Below, piece after piece: positions 9,213 to 17,866 of a stretch of 64,000 bases of DNA. The first letter of the stretch is position 1; every line of letters starts with the position of its first letter. Position numbers and translations under genes: made by a program. Below the pieces are notes generated by a model. That model was not told the origin of the DNA and did no database searches. It worked only from the letters and a program-made list of their open reading frames with translations. The stretch is from Aliirhizobium smilacinae (GTDB taxonomy: Bacteria; Pseudomonadota; Alphaproteobacteria; Rhizobiales; Rhizobiaceae): NCBI RefSeq assembly GCF_006335145.1, contig NZ_VDMN01000001.1:248001-312000 (forward strand), in the 5' to 3' direction.

Positions 9213-9320
9213 CTCTCTTCCCATTGGGGCACGAAGCGGCCTTGAGCGACACCAATCTGTCGCATCTGCCTGCTTTGCGGCCAAACAGGACGAAAGGCAA
9301 GTGCTAAGAGAGAAGAGGCG

Positions 9321-9722
9321 TTACTTCGAGATGTCGTTCAGGGCGTCAGTGCCGTGTTCGGCGGCAAGTTTGCGGTATTCGGCAACCCGCTTCTGGTATT
9401 CCGCCTCGCTGATCGAACCGCTGCGGCGGGCACGCGCAAGCGCCGCCATGCGCGGCTCTGACTTATTGTAATCCGCATCTTCGATCTGCTCGTTGGCAGC
9501 CACCAGCGTCCTGTCGAAGGTCGGATAGGTTCCGGTGTTCTTCCTGACCAGCGGGCCGGGAGCGCGTTCCGAAGACGATTGCGATATCACGGCGGGTGGC
9601 GCCGTGTTCGGAATGCCGTCATCAAGCGCGAAGCTCTTGCTGTTACAGGAAGCCAGAAGTGGCAATACAGCCAGAGGTGCCAAGACAGACAAGCATCTGA
9701 TCCCGTGCCTTAGAATTCCCAT
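9321..9722 (-). CDS. Hypothetical lipoprotein
   Basis: A 133-residue protein with a signal peptide ending in VLPLLASCNS, a good lipobox (LAS|C). The mature part has a low-complexity Ser/Pro region, then a charged helical segment (RMAALARARRSGSISEAEYQ) reminiscent of SHOCT-like short C-terminal motifs. No function is known. It is transcribed divergently from phaC. Confidence 0.72.
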   Translation of the reverse strand: MGILRHGIRCLSVLAPLAVLPLLASCNSKSFALDDGIPNTAPPAVISQSSSERAPGPLVRKNTGTYPTFDRTLVAANEQIEDADYNKSEPRMAALARARRSGSISEAEYQKRVAEYRKLAAEHGTDALNDISK

Positions 9723-9830
9723 AAGCCTGCCCCATCTCCGTCAATGCTGTCAGGCGATCACTCGCCACCGTCGTCCTTTCGGGCACTTGTATTCGGTTTC
9801 GGGGCCGATGTACAAACGAAAACAACGGTC

Positions 9831-11717
9831 ATGCACGGGAGGCTGCGATTGGCGCAAAAGTCCGACGATCACGGGCATTCCGGACGGGATTTCCCGGGCT
9901 TCGATGCAAGCTTGTTCGAGGCCTATGCGATCAAGGATCCGCAATCCCTGATGATGAATGCTGCGCGCGCGATGGAAAATCTTGGCCGCGCAGCATCGGA
10001 ATGGCTCGGCCCGCGTGAGCGCGGCGAGACATCGGACGATCTTTTTGCCGGGCCGATCAGCGATTTCGTCAAGACGATGTCGGCACTCACCGAATACTGG
10101 ATGTCGGATCAGAAGCGCATGCTCGAGGCCCAGACCCTGCTTCTGTCGACCTATTTCGATATCTGGATGCGCAGCGTCCAGCAGGCGGGCGGGCCTGAGG
10201 AAAAAAGTTCCGAGGCCGAAATGGCGGCAAACAAGGATCGGCGCTTCGCCGACGAGGACTGGTTCCGCAATCCGTTCTTCTCCTTCCTGCGGCAGGTCTA
10301 TCAGGCGAGCGCATCCTGGGCAGACAGGCTGGTGGCGGAGGCCGAAGGCCTCGACGAGATGACGAAATACAAGGCCCGCTTCTACGTCAAACAATTCACG
10401 GCCGCGTTTTCACCCAGCAATTTCGCGATGACCAATCCAGAGGTTTATCGCGAGACGATCGAAAGCCACGGCATGAATCTCGTGGCCGGCATGCGGATGC
10501 TGACCGAGGACGTGATGGCCGGCGGCGGGCATCTGAGACTGCGCCAGACGGACGCCGCCCAGTTTGCAGTCGGAAGCAATCTCGCATTGACCCCGGGCAA
10601 GGTGATCGCCCGCAACGAACTGTGCGAAATCATCCAATACGCCCCCTCGACAAAAACCGTATTCAAGCGGCCACTGGTGATCGTGCCGCCGTGGATCAAC
10701 AAATTCTACATTCTCGATCTCACGCCGGAAAAGAGCTTCATCAAGTGGTGCGTCGATCAGGGGCACACCGTGTTCGTGATATCCTGGGTCAACCCCGACA
10801 GCGCCCATGCGGCAAAGGACTGGGAATCCTATATTCGCGAAGGCATCGATTTTGCCTTAGATACGGCGGAACAGGCGACCGGTGAAAAACAGGTCAATGC
10901 CATCGGTTATTGCGTCGGCGGCACGCTGCTTGCTGCAGCACTTGCCTGGCATGCGCAGACGAAGGACGCGCGTATCGCATCCGCGACGCTTTTGACCGCG
11001 CAGGTGGATTTCGTCGAGGCCGGTGAACTGAAAGTGTTCGTCGATGAGGAACAGCTTGCCGTGATCGAAAAGCAGATGGGGGTCAGCGGCTATCTGGCGG
11101 CATCGCAGATGGCGGCGGCTTTCAACCTTCTCCGTTCGTCGGAACTCATCTGGCCTTATGTCGTCAACAACTACCTGAAGGGCAAAGCGCCGATGCCCTT
11201 CGACCTTCTCTACTGGAATTCCGATTCGACGCGGGTGGCTGCCGCCAATCACGCCTATTATCTGCGCAACTGCTATCTCGACAATGCACTCTCCGCCGGC
11301 CAGATGAAGCTTGGCGGCGGTGCGATCGATCTGCGTGACATAAAGATTCCCGTCTACAATCTTGCAACGCGGGAAGATCACATCGCCCCTGCCCGCTCGG
11401 TGTTTCGTGGAAACGCCTTATTCGGTGGGCCGGTCGAATTCGTGCTGTCCGGTTCCGGACATATTGCCGGCGTGGTCAATCCGCCGAGCCGGAAGAAATA
11501 CCGTTACTGGGCCAAAGGACAGACAGCTGGCACGGCAGCGACGAATTTGGACGGCTGGCTGGAGAATGCCGAGGAAACGGCCGGTTCGTGGTGGCCGCAT
11601 TGGCAGGCATGGATAGAGGCCCGAGATCCCGAGCGCGTGCCTGCCCGACTTCCCGGAGATGGCGCGTTGTCACCCCTTGGAGATGCCCCCGGGACCTATG
11701 TTCTGGCGCGTGCCTGA
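9831..11717 (+). CDS. phaC: Class I poly(3-hydroxyalkanoate) synthase PhaC
   Basis: Polymerises (R)-3-hydroxyacyl-CoA, mainly 3-hydroxybutyryl-CoA, into PHB granules as a carbon and redox store. An N-terminal PhaC_N region ([31 protein letters not shown]) precedes an alpha/beta-hydrolase domain. The lipase-like box is [10 protein letters not shown] with the catalytic Cys, the Asp is in ATREDHIAP and the His in [13 protein letters not shown] 9831 gives 628 residues, near the usual length. ATG 9744 would add 29 residues unlike the family. sfsA follows 10 bases after the stop, so they are probably co-transcribed. Confidence 0.93.
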   Translation: MHGRLRLAQKSDDHGHSGRDFPGFDASLFEAYAIKDPQSLMMNAARAMENLGRAASEWLGPRERGETSDDLFAGPISDFVKTMSALTEYWMSDQKRMLEAQTLLLSTYFDIWMRSVQQAGGPEEKSSEAEMAANKDRRFADEDWFRNPFFSFLRQVYQASASWADRLVAEAEGLDEMTKYKARFYVKQFTAAFSPSNFAMTNPEVYRETIESHGMNLVAGMRMLTEDVMAGGGHLRLRQTDAAQFAVGSNLALTPGKVIARNELCEIIQYAPSTKTVFKRPLVIVPPWINKFYILDLTPEKSFIKWCVDQGHTVFVISWVNPDSAHAAKDWESYIREGIDFALDTAEQATGEKQVNAIGYCVGGTLLAAALAWHAQTKDARIASATLLTAQVDFVEAGELKVFVDEEQLAVIEKQMGVSGYLAASQMAAAFNLLRSSELIWPYVVNNYLKGKAPMPFDLLYWNSDSTRVAAANHAYYLRNCYLDNALSAGQMKLGGGAIDLRDIKIPVYNLATREDHIAPARSVFRGNALFGGPVEFVLSGSGHIAGVVNPPSRKKYRYWAKGQTAGTAATNLDGWLENAEETAGSWWPHWQAWIEARDPERVPARLPGDGALSPLGDAPGTYVLARA

Positions 11718-11727
11718 CGGACCAATC

Positions 11728-12450
11728 ATGCGGTTTGATCCTACTCTTATTCCCGCCACTCTGGTGCAGCGCTACAAACGGTTTCTGTTCGATGCCGTTC
11801 TGGACGATGGCACGCCGATCACCGGCTCCTGCCCGAATACCGGCTCGATGCGCGGCCTGACGACACCCGGATCACGCATCTGGCTTTCCGAGCGTGACAG
11901 CCCGACACGCAAATACCGGCATGTATTCGAGATGATCGAGGCCGCGGGCGAAATGGTCGGCGTCAATACCGGCCTGCCCAACAGGCTGACGGAAGAAGCC
12001 ATTCGTACCGGTCTCATACCCAGTCTCGCCGGTTATTCGACGATCCTGAGGGAGCAGAGATACGGCCGCAATTCGCGGATCGATTTCCTGCTGAAGGACA
12101 TCGGTCTGCCGGATGCCTATGTGGAAGTGAAGAACGTTCACTTCAGCCGGCAAGAGGGGCTCGCCGAATTCCCCGATACGGTGACAAAGCGCGGTGCCAA
12201 ACATCTGGAAGAACTTGGCGACATGGTGGAGGTCGGTCACCGGGCGGTGATGGTCTACCTCATCCAGCGGTCGGACTGTGACCGGTTTTCAATCTGCGCC
12301 GATCTGGATCCGCTTTACGCCGCGGCGTTCACCCGCGCGAAAAGCCGGGGCGTGGAGGCTTACGCCTTGCGATGCAGGGTTTCGCAGGAGGGCATAGAGC
12401 CGTTCGGGCTCGTGCCGATAGCCGAGCTTCGTCAGAACATGTTGATCTAG
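11728..12450 (+). CDS. sfsA: SfsA family DNA-binding protein
   Basis: A 240-residue SfsA-family protein (named sugar fermentation stimulation protein A in E. coli; molecular role unclear, nuclease-like fold with DNA binding). Motifs: [10 protein letters not shown] near the N-terminus, RIDFLL, and YVEVKNVHF with the PD-(D/E)xK-like E-x-K. ATG 11728 lies 10 bases after the phaC stop. Its stop codon overlaps by three bases the stop of the convergent toxin gene. Confidence 0.93.
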   Translation: MRFDPTLIPATLVQRYKRFLFDAVLDDGTPITGSCPNTGSMRGLTTPGSRIWLSERDSPTRKYRHVFEMIEAAGEMVGVNTGLPNRLTEEAIRTGLIPSLAGYSTILREQRYGRNSRIDFLLKDIGLPDAYVEVKNVHFSRQEGLAEFPDTVTKRGAKHLEELGDMVEVGHRAVMVYLIQRSDCDRFSICADLDPLYAAAFTRAKSRGVEAYALRCRVSQEGIEPFGLVPIAELRQNMLI

Positions 12451-12728
12451 CGTTTTTTAGCAGCCTCATAGACCGAATTCCGATCACGACGGCCCACAGC
12501 GATGACCAAAACCAGCAATTGCCCGTCACGTACTTCGTAGACAAGCCGATAGCCAGCGGCTTTCCACTTCATCTTGTAGCGATCCTTGCCGCCGTGAAGC
12601 TGTGCCGTCGGGACGCGTGGGTTTTGCAGCCTCTCAGCGAGCTTCTTCTTGAATTGCCCACGGATGTTGCTGTCGAGTTTTTTCCACTCTTTCAGAGCGG
12701 CATCAAGGAAGGCGAGCTCATAGATCAT
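12447..12728 (-). CDS. RelE/ParE-family toxin
   Basis: A 93-residue protein with the RelE pattern: [40 protein letters not shown] and [23 protein letters not shown] with a C-terminal YEAAKKR. RelE toxins cleave ribosome-bound mRNA in the A site. The basic residues and C-terminal Tyr usual for the family are present. The gene overlaps the upstream antitoxin by 11 bases, so the two are translated together. Its stop overlaps the sfsA stop on the other strand. Confidence 0.9.
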   Translation of the reverse strand: MIYELAFLDAALKEWKKLDSNIRGQFKKKLAERLQNPRVPTAQLHGGKDRYKMKWKAAGYRLVYEVRDGQLLVLVIAVGRRDRNSVYEAAKKR

Positions 12729-12966
12729 CCAGCGTGACCTTGATCACGGGCTCATCCATCCGGCTATCGGCGATCAGATTCAACTCGATGTCTTCCAAGC
12801 GTTCCAGCATGGCTTCGTAGGCTTTGGCGGGAACGCAATAAAACGCTGGTTCGTTTCGATTAAGTATCGCAACCGGCGCACCTTCACCTGCCGCAACGGT
12901 ACCCATCGGATTTCGCTTCAGTTCGGATACGCTGGCAGTAATTTCTGCGAGAACGACACTGACCAT
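12718..12966 (-). CDS. Phd/YefM-type antitoxin
   Basis: An 82-residue partner of the RelE toxin. The N-terminal part (VLAEITASVSELKRNP, then APVAILNRNEPAFYCVPAKAYE) is the Phd/YefM DNA-binding fold. The acidic C-terminus ([12 protein letters not shown]) is the usual toxin-neutralising tail. Start ATG 12966 follows GGAGAG. A longer frame to 12993 has no ribosome site. Such antitoxins normally repress their own operon. Confidence 0.88.
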   Translation of the reverse strand: MVSVVLAEITASVSELKRNPMGTVAAGEGAPVAILNRNEPAFYCVPAKAYEAMLERLEDIELNLIADSRMDEPVIKVTLDDL

Positions 12967-13142
12967 AGCACTCTCCAAGGCATCTTTAACCACACCTTAA
13001 ATAGCACTCCACGAACGAAATTTAAAGATACACCGCATGCGACCTCTTTTCATTTTCGCGCGACAAACCCTCGACAAATCGCTGTTCGGCATGGACGAGG
13101 ATGGGCGTGCTGCATTATGAACGGGGGAGTTGAGAGAGAAAC

Positions 13143-13985
13143 ATGATGGTCAATTATATCGAGGCGGTTTCCGCCCCCCCTAAAAATACGGGTGCAATCC
13201 GCCTTTACAACACGACTGACGATTTCGCCGGCATGCGCAAGGCGTGTCTTTTGACGGCGCGCTGCCTCGACGAACTCGCTTCGATCATCCAGCCGGGCAT
13301 CACGACCAGCGCGATCGACCGATTCGTCTTCGAATTCGGCATGGATCACGGCGCGCTTCCCGCGACGCTGAACTATCGCGGTTACAAATATTCCGTCTGC
13401 ACATCGATCAATCACGTCGTCTGCCATGGCATGCCGGACGACAAGCCGCTGCGCGACGGCGACATCGTCAATATCGACGTCACCTATATTCTCGATGGAT
13501 GGCATGGCGATTCCAGCCGCATGTATCCGGTTGGGCAGATCAAGCGCGCCGCCGAACGACTGCTGGAAGTGACTTATGAATGCCTGTTGCGCGGCATCGC
13601 CGTGGTTAAGCCCGGCGTCAAGACCGGTGCCATCGGTGAAGCGATCCAGACCTATGCGGAATCCGAGCGCTGCTCGGTGGTGCGCGATTTCTGCGGCCAC
13701 GGTGTCGGACGGCTGTTCCACGATTCGCCGAACATCCTGCATTACGGCCGGTCCGACGAAGGGCCGGAATTGAAGGAAGGCATGATCTTCACCATTGAGC
13801 CGATGATCAATCTCGGAAAGCCGCATGTGAAGGTTCTGGCCGACGGCTGGACGGCAGTGACCCGCGACCGTTCGCTTTCAGCGCAGTATGAACATGCGGT
13901 CGGCGTGACTGCAACGGGCTGCGAGATCTTCACCCTTTCTCCCGGCGGCTTCGACCGCCCCGGACTGCCGCCGCTCGAAGGCTAA
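13143..13985 (+). CDS. map: Type I methionine aminopeptidase
   Basis: Removes the initiator methionine from nascent proteins. The 280-residue protein has the pita-bread metallopeptidase residues: His in NHVVCHGMPD, Asp in VNIDVTYILDGWHGDSSRM (two metal Asp), His in CGHGVGRLFHD, Glu in FTIEPM and Glu in QYEHAVGVT. ATG 13143 or 13146; GAGAGAAAC lies upstream. It ends 3 bases before radC, so the two were probably one operon. Confidence 0.95.
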   Translation: MMVNYIEAVSAPPKNTGAIRLYNTTDDFAGMRKACLLTARCLDELASIIQPGITTSAIDRFVFEFGMDHGALPATLNYRGYKYSVCTSINHVVCHGMPDDKPLRDGDIVNIDVTYILDGWHGDSSRMYPVGQIKRAAERLLEVTYECLLRGIAVVKPGVKTGAIGEAIQTYAESERCSVVRDFCGHGVGRLFHDSPNILHYGRSDEGPELKEGMIFTIEPMINLGKPHVKVLADGWTAVTRDRSLSAQYEHAVGVTATGCEIFTLSPGGFDRPGLPPLEG

Positions 13986-14648
13986 CCCATGAACAAGCGC
14001 CCCGCCTCCTCGAACGGACTTGATCAACCAGCCGAGGAGACCGGGCGTGACGACCTGTTTGCCGACGAGCGCGGCCATTTTGCCGAACACGTCGGCAAAC
14101 GCACTCCTCTCAAGACCGAACGAATGGCCGACGCTGCAGAGCACTACCTTGGGCATCGCGAACGGTTGCGCGACAAATATCGCGACCATGGCGACACGTC
14201 GCTCGCCGACTACGAAATTCTCGAACTATTGCTATTCCGCTCGATCCCTCGCCGGGATACCAAGCCGCTCGCCAAGGCCCTGCTCGCCCGCTTCGGCTCT
14301 CTTGCCGGCGTATTCGGCGCACCGGTCGGTCTTCTGCAGGAGGTCAAGGGGATCGGCGAGAACGTAGCACTCGACCTCAAGCTGGTCGCCACGGTCGGCC
14401 AACGGATCTTGCGGAGCGAGCTTCGCGAAAAGCAGGTGCTTTCCTCATGGTCATCGGTGATCGACTATTGCCATGCGGCGATGGCTTACGAGTCGCGCGA
14501 ACAGTTCCGCATCCTGTTTCTCGACAAGCGCAATGCGCTGATCGCCGACGAGATCCAGGGCAAGGGCACGGTCGACCATACACCGGTCTATCCGCGGGAG
14601 GTGGTGCGGCGGGCGCTGGAATTATCCGCCACCGCCATCATTCTCGTC

Positions 14649-14659
14649 CACAACCATCC
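14649..14659 (+). repeat. Putative attL core in radC
   Basis: CACAACCATCC encodes the HNHP of the RadC JAMM motif. It matches 10 of 11 bases with the sequence at 57,988. RadC similarity ends here. The true crossover may be any shorter identical stretch within it. Confidence 0.7.
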
Positions 14660-14676
14660 GACTTACGCTGCAAAAG

Positions 14677-14690
14677 TCACGCTCGATCAC
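14677..14690 (+). repeat. Terminal motif, left copy (possible integrase arm site)
   Basis: TCACGCTCGATCAC lies 17 bases inside the left core. Its reverse complement, with one mismatch, occurs at 57,952-57,965 just inside the right core. A further TCACGCT follows at once. The position suggests arm-type binding sites for the integrase; this is inference. Confidence 0.55.
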
Positions 14691-14848
14691 GCTCAAGCAC
14701 ATTGAAACATCGTAGTTTTTTGTACTTGCGCACTGGGTGCGGCTTTGGCAAATTGGGGGCTGTTTAAGGGGTAGCAGACGGCCTCCAGATCCCGAGCGCC
14801 GATCCCTACTTCCTCGACCGATCCCAGTAGCCAAGAAAGGAAAACGCC

Positions 14849-16105
14849 GTGCCGAGTCTGACCGATTCCGCCATAAAACAAGCGCTGAAGCGAGTGGAGA
14901 GCAGCCGGAAGCAGGAAAATCTAGCGGACGGTGAAGGCCGCGGAACTGGCCGCCTGGTCCTAGTTCTCAAGCCCATGCCGAAGCGCGTAACTGCCGACTG
15001 GATGGCTCAGCAATGGCGTGATGGAAAGCGGACGAAGAAAAAGCTCGGGGCTTACCCGTCGATGTCGCTCGCCCAGGCTCGTGAGATCTTCAAGCGCGAC
15101 TTTGCCGACGTCATCCAGAAAGGCCGCAGCATCAAGATCGCGACCGACACCCGTCCAGGCACCGTCGCTGATCTATTCGAGGGCTACGTCGCATCGCTGA
15201 AGGCGGCGGGAAAGCCATCCTGGAAGGAAACGGAAAAGGGTCTCAGCAAGATTGCTGAAACGCTTGGTCGCAATCGCCTCGCTCGTGATATTGAGTCTGA
15301 GGAAGTCGTCGGATTGATCCGGCCGATTTACGAGCGTGGTGCCAGATCGATGGCGGATCATGTGCGGGGCTATATTCATGCCGCTTATGGCTGGGGAATG
15401 AAGTCAGACAACGACTATCGCAACACCTCCCCTCGCCGCTTCCGTATTCCATACAATCCCGCAACGGGCATTCCGACAGAGCCTAAGGTACAAGGCACCC
15501 GCTGGCTCGGTGAAGAGGAATTCGTGCGGCTCTATCGCTGGCTTGAATGCCCGGACACACCGGTTCATCCCTCATACCCACGGGCGGTGCAGCTCATCAT
15601 GTTAACGGGCCAACGCGTCGAAGAGATCGCACGCCTCCATATTGACCAATGGAATGCCGAGGAGAGGATCATTGACTGGTCGAAGACCAAGAACCTCCAG
15701 CCACATGCCGTCCCGGTTCCATCGCTTGCAGCCGAGCTGATCGAGTCGATCAAGCCGAATGAGTACGGTTGGTTCTTCCCTTCTGCGAAAGATCCATCCA
15801 CCCCGGTCAGCCATGCGACTCTTTACAGTTTTGTTTGGCGTCAACGTGATCGTGGGGTTATTCCCCACGCCACGAACCGCGATCTGCGCCGTACGTTCAA
15901 GACGCTCGCTGGCAAGGCCGGCGTTTCCAAGGAGATCCGCGATCGGCTTCAGAACCATGCGTTGCAGGACGTCAGTTCGAAGCACTACGATCGCTGGAAT
16001 TACATGGTCGAGAAGCGCGCGGGCATGGCGAAGTGGGACAAGTTCGTGCGCTCCCTCCTGAAAAAGAAGATGAGCGACGGTGGCGCGCTGAAAAAGGCCG
16101 CATGA
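14849..16105 (+). CDS. int: Tyrosine recombinase (island integrase)
   Basis: A 418-residue site-specific recombinase that presumably integrates and excises the island at radC. An N-terminal DUF4102-like and arm-binding region (LVLKPMPKRVTADW, KLGAYPSMSLAQARE) is followed by a core-binding SAM-like domain (about 110-210) and the catalytic domain. Catalytic residues fit the family: Arg in MLTGQRVEEIARL, Arg in NRDLRRTFKTLAGKAGV, a His in LQNHALQDVSSKHY and the nucleophile Tyr at HYDRWNY. Start is GTG 14849, preceded by AGAAAGGAAA. It is transcribed inward from the left end, as is common for islands. Confidence 0.95.
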   Translation: MPSLTDSAIKQALKRVESSRKQENLADGEGRGTGRLVLVLKPMPKRVTADWMAQQWRDGKRTKKKLGAYPSMSLAQAREIFKRDFADVIQKGRSIKIATDTRPGTVADLFEGYVASLKAAGKPSWKETEKGLSKIAETLGRNRLARDIESEEVVGLIRPIYERGARSMADHVRGYIHAAYGWGMKSDNDYRNTSPRRFRIPYNPATGIPTEPKVQGTRWLGEEEFVRLYRWLECPDTPVHPSYPRAVQLIMLTGQRVEEIARLHIDQWNAEERIIDWSKTKNLQPHAVPVPSLAAELIESIKPNEYGWFFPSAKDPSTPVSHATLYSFVWRQRDRGVIPHATNRDLRRTFKTLAGKAGVSKEIRDRLQNHALQDVSSKHYDRWNYMVEKRAGMAKWDKFVRSLLKKKMSDGGALKKAA

Positions 16106-16192
16106 CCGTTCGCATGCTACTTATCGCGGGCGGTCTTCCACTCGTTGGCTTCGTGACCCCGCGCTTGCCGATCCATGCGAGACTAGCGTCCC

Positions 16193-16567
16193 GTGTCAAC
16201 AGGACGGGAAGCCAAGAGTTTTACGCGCGACGTCTGCCTCAAGATGGCGCGGGAGAACTCTGAGCTCTACCTGATCAAGATGGCGAAGAACCAGCGCAAC
16301 GGCCGCATCTTTCTTGACTACCTGCGCAACGATCGCATGGCCACAGCGGTCGCGCCGTTGTCGCCACGCGCCCGGCCCGGCGCCACCGTTTCAATGCCGC
16401 TGACGTGGACACAGATGAAGTCGGATCTCGGTCCGAAACGGGTTACCATCCGCACCGTGCCGGCGCTCCTTGAGAAGTCGAGCGCCTGGCATGACTATTG
16501 CGACGGCCAACGGTCGCTCGAACAGGCGATCAAGCTGCTGGCCAGGTCGATCAAGCAGGCAGCCTGA
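16193..16567 (+). pseudogene. Fragment of DNA ligase D polymerase domain (ligD remnant)
   Basis: A 124-codon frame whose body matches the C-terminal end of the LigD primase-polymerase domain: ELYLIKMAKNQRNGRIFLDY, LRNDRMATAVAPLSPRARPG, SMPLTWTQMKSDLGP and a final SSAWHDYC. The family enzyme is several hundred residues and carries catalytic Asp pairs upstream of this part, which are absent, as are the ligase and nuclease domains. This is a relic of a bacterial NHEJ gene. There is no ku gene nearby. It lies 87 bases after the integrase. Confidence 0.82.
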
Positions 16568-16579
16568 CCACGCGATCCG

Positions 16580-16858
16580 TCAGATGCCATAGCGCCGATC
16601 AAGCTCTTTGAGTGCAGACTGCACCTCGTCGATCGGCACTGGTTCTGGCGTTCCCGGCACCTGCCGCAGCGCCGGCTTTGAGTCGACTGCGTAAAAGTCC
16701 GACGCCCAAGCCGCGAGGATCGCCCGCTTGTCATCAACGGAGATAGACGGCGCTCTCACCACATCGATTGGCCTAAGAAGTCGCATTCCCTGAACCAGGG
16801 CAGTTGGGCCCATCGCCATAGCGTTGGTGGCCGCCTGCTGCAAAGTGCTGTGCACCAT
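16580..16858 (-). CDS. Conserved hypothetical protein (rhizobial type)
   Basis: A 92-residue protein without a named domain that I recognise. The pattern DDKRAILAAWASDFYAVDSKPALRQVPGTPEPVPIDEV resembles small rhizobial proteins often met near heat-shock or stress genes; that link is from memory and uncertain. Mostly helical and soluble. It lies 10 bases after the DUF982 gene on the same strand, so they may be co-transcribed. Confidence 0.6.
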   Translation of the reverse strand: MVHSTLQQAATNAMAMGPTALVQGMRLLRPIDVVRAPSISVDDKRAILAAWASDFYAVDSKPALRQVPGTPEPVPIDEVQSALKELDRRYGI

Positions 16859-16868
16859 CTCCTCTACC

Positions 16869-17168
16869 TCACTGCACGTGCGGGTCTCTATCGCGGCGAA
16901 GGCTTGAGGCGGCGATCACATTCGGTTCGGGCGCCAGCAAATCATGTTTTTCCGCGAAGGCCGCGAACAGGCCACGCGCGGTCTCCGCTTCAATTTCACC
17001 TCGGAGCGCGGCGCTGCACGCCTTGAGCGCAACCGAGTGTGCGCTATCCCGTAGCGAGGCCGGCCACTCAGTGAGGCGTCGGTAGGCGTCCATCACGCTG
17101 CCTACCTCCGCCGGAAAGCCAAGGCCGACAAGTATGGAAACAGGTTGTCTGAACCTATCGGGTTTCAT
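16869..17168 (-). CDS. DUF982 family protein
   Basis: A 99-residue protein with the DUF982 layout: a short beta start (PVSILVGLG), a helix with YRRLTEWPASLRDSAHSVALKAC split by the family's WP, then ALRGEIEAETARGLFAAFAEKH. DUF982 proteins are short and occur largely in Rhizobiales; no function is established. The ribosome site GGGAAGGAGAG precedes ATG 17168. It is followed by the hypothetical gene at 16580. A second DUF982 protein is at 20,427. Confidence 0.75.
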   Translation of the reverse strand: MKPDRFRQPVSILVGLGFPAEVGSVMDAYRRLTEWPASLRDSAHSVALKACSAALRGEIEAETARGLFAAFAEKHDLLAPEPNVIAASSLRRDRDPHVQ

Positions 17169-17241
17169 GTCTCTCTCCTTCCCAACCCGGAATGTTTACG
17201 GGCGCCGTAGCCACGGCGCCCATACTAAGCGACAAAGTGGA

Positions 17242-17721
17242 TTAAGCCGCCTTCTGCGCTTCGATCTGCGCAGGAGCAGCCGACGGTAGCGCGGGGGCGC
17301 TTTCGATGGTGATTTTGCGCGGCTTAAGCGCTTCAGGGATCTCGCGAACCAGATCGATCGACAACAGACCATTGCTCAGATCCGCCCCGTTCACCCTGAC
17401 ATGATCGGCGAGTTCGAACCGGTGTTCGAACGGCCGGCCGGCAATGCCGCGATGCAGGTAACCTTCGTTTGCTGTCTCCTGCTTCTTGCCGGTCACGGTC
17501 AGAAGATTGGATTGGAAGGTGATGTCGACATCGGCCTGCTCGAAGCCTGCGACGGCAACCGAGATCCTATAGCTGTCATCGCCGGTCTTGACGATGTCAT
17601 ACGGCGGCCAGTCACTGATCAAGCGGGCGCGCTGGGCGTTTTCCAGAAGATTGGAGACCCGGTCGAACCCGACGCTCGAACGGAATAGCGGTGCGTAGTC
17701 GTAAGATGTTGCCATAGCCAT
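17242..17721 (-). CDS. Small heat-shock protein, Hsp20/IbpA type
   Basis: A 159-residue alpha-crystallin-domain chaperone that holds unfolding proteins as oligomers. The N-terminus (MATSYDYAPLFRSSVGFDRV) is typical of rhizobial class A sHsps. The alpha-crystallin core runs from about residue 38 to 130: YRISVAVAGFEQADVDITF, YLHRGIAGRPFEHRFELAD, and the terminal GLLSIDLVREIPEALKPRKI with the I-x-I-like tail. It is preceded by a ROSE-like leader that should block translation at normal temperature. It contains no EcfG-type promoter. Confidence 0.93.
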   Translation of the reverse strand: MAMATSYDYAPLFRSSVGFDRVSNLLENAQRARLISDWPPYDIVKTGDDSYRISVAVAGFEQADVDITFQSNLLTVTGKKQETANEGYLHRGIAGRPFEHRFELADHVRVNGADLSNGLLSIDLVREIPEALKPRKITIESAPALPSAAPAQIEAQKAA

Positions 17722-17815
17722 ATCCTCCTTGAAGCAACATGGGTACGGAAGCGCCGAAAGACGGCGCTCCCAGCAAGGCCAGCCCTGTCTCAGCGGCTGG
17801 CGTCAATCGATTTGG
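17722..17815 (-). promoter_or_regulatory. ROSE-like RNA thermometer in the hsp20 leader
   Basis: On the minus strand the leader folds into successive hairpins: CCAGCC...GGCTGG, GCGCCG..CGGCGC, and a last weak hairpin in which CCATGTTGCTTC faces AAGGAGGATATGG. The TTGCT opposite the AGGAGG Shine-Dalgarno, with an unpaired G-G, is the hallmark of ROSE elements. These melt on heat shock to release the ribosome site of rhizobial small heat-shock genes. The fold is read by eye. Confidence 0.8.
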
Positions 17816-17866
17816 TTTTTGAAGTTTTCGAATTCAAGAGATGAGAATGAAAAATTTGGAGATCTG

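Larger units (their letters stand above)
13989..14705 (+). pseudogene. radC: radC, 5' part (first 224 codons) truncated by the island
   Basis: RadC-family protein (JAMM/MPN+ fold; role uncertain, formerly linked to DNA repair). The N-terminal helix-hairpin-helix-like UPF0758 region ([35 protein letters not shown]) and the start of the MPN domain ([18 protein letters not shown]) are intact up to ILVHNHP at 14,660. After that the sequence departs from the family and 14 unrelated residues run to a stop at 14,705. The missing SGDPxPSxxD half of the JAMM motif is found at 57,982. As it stands the metal site is incomplete, so radC is inactivated. Confidence 0.93.
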
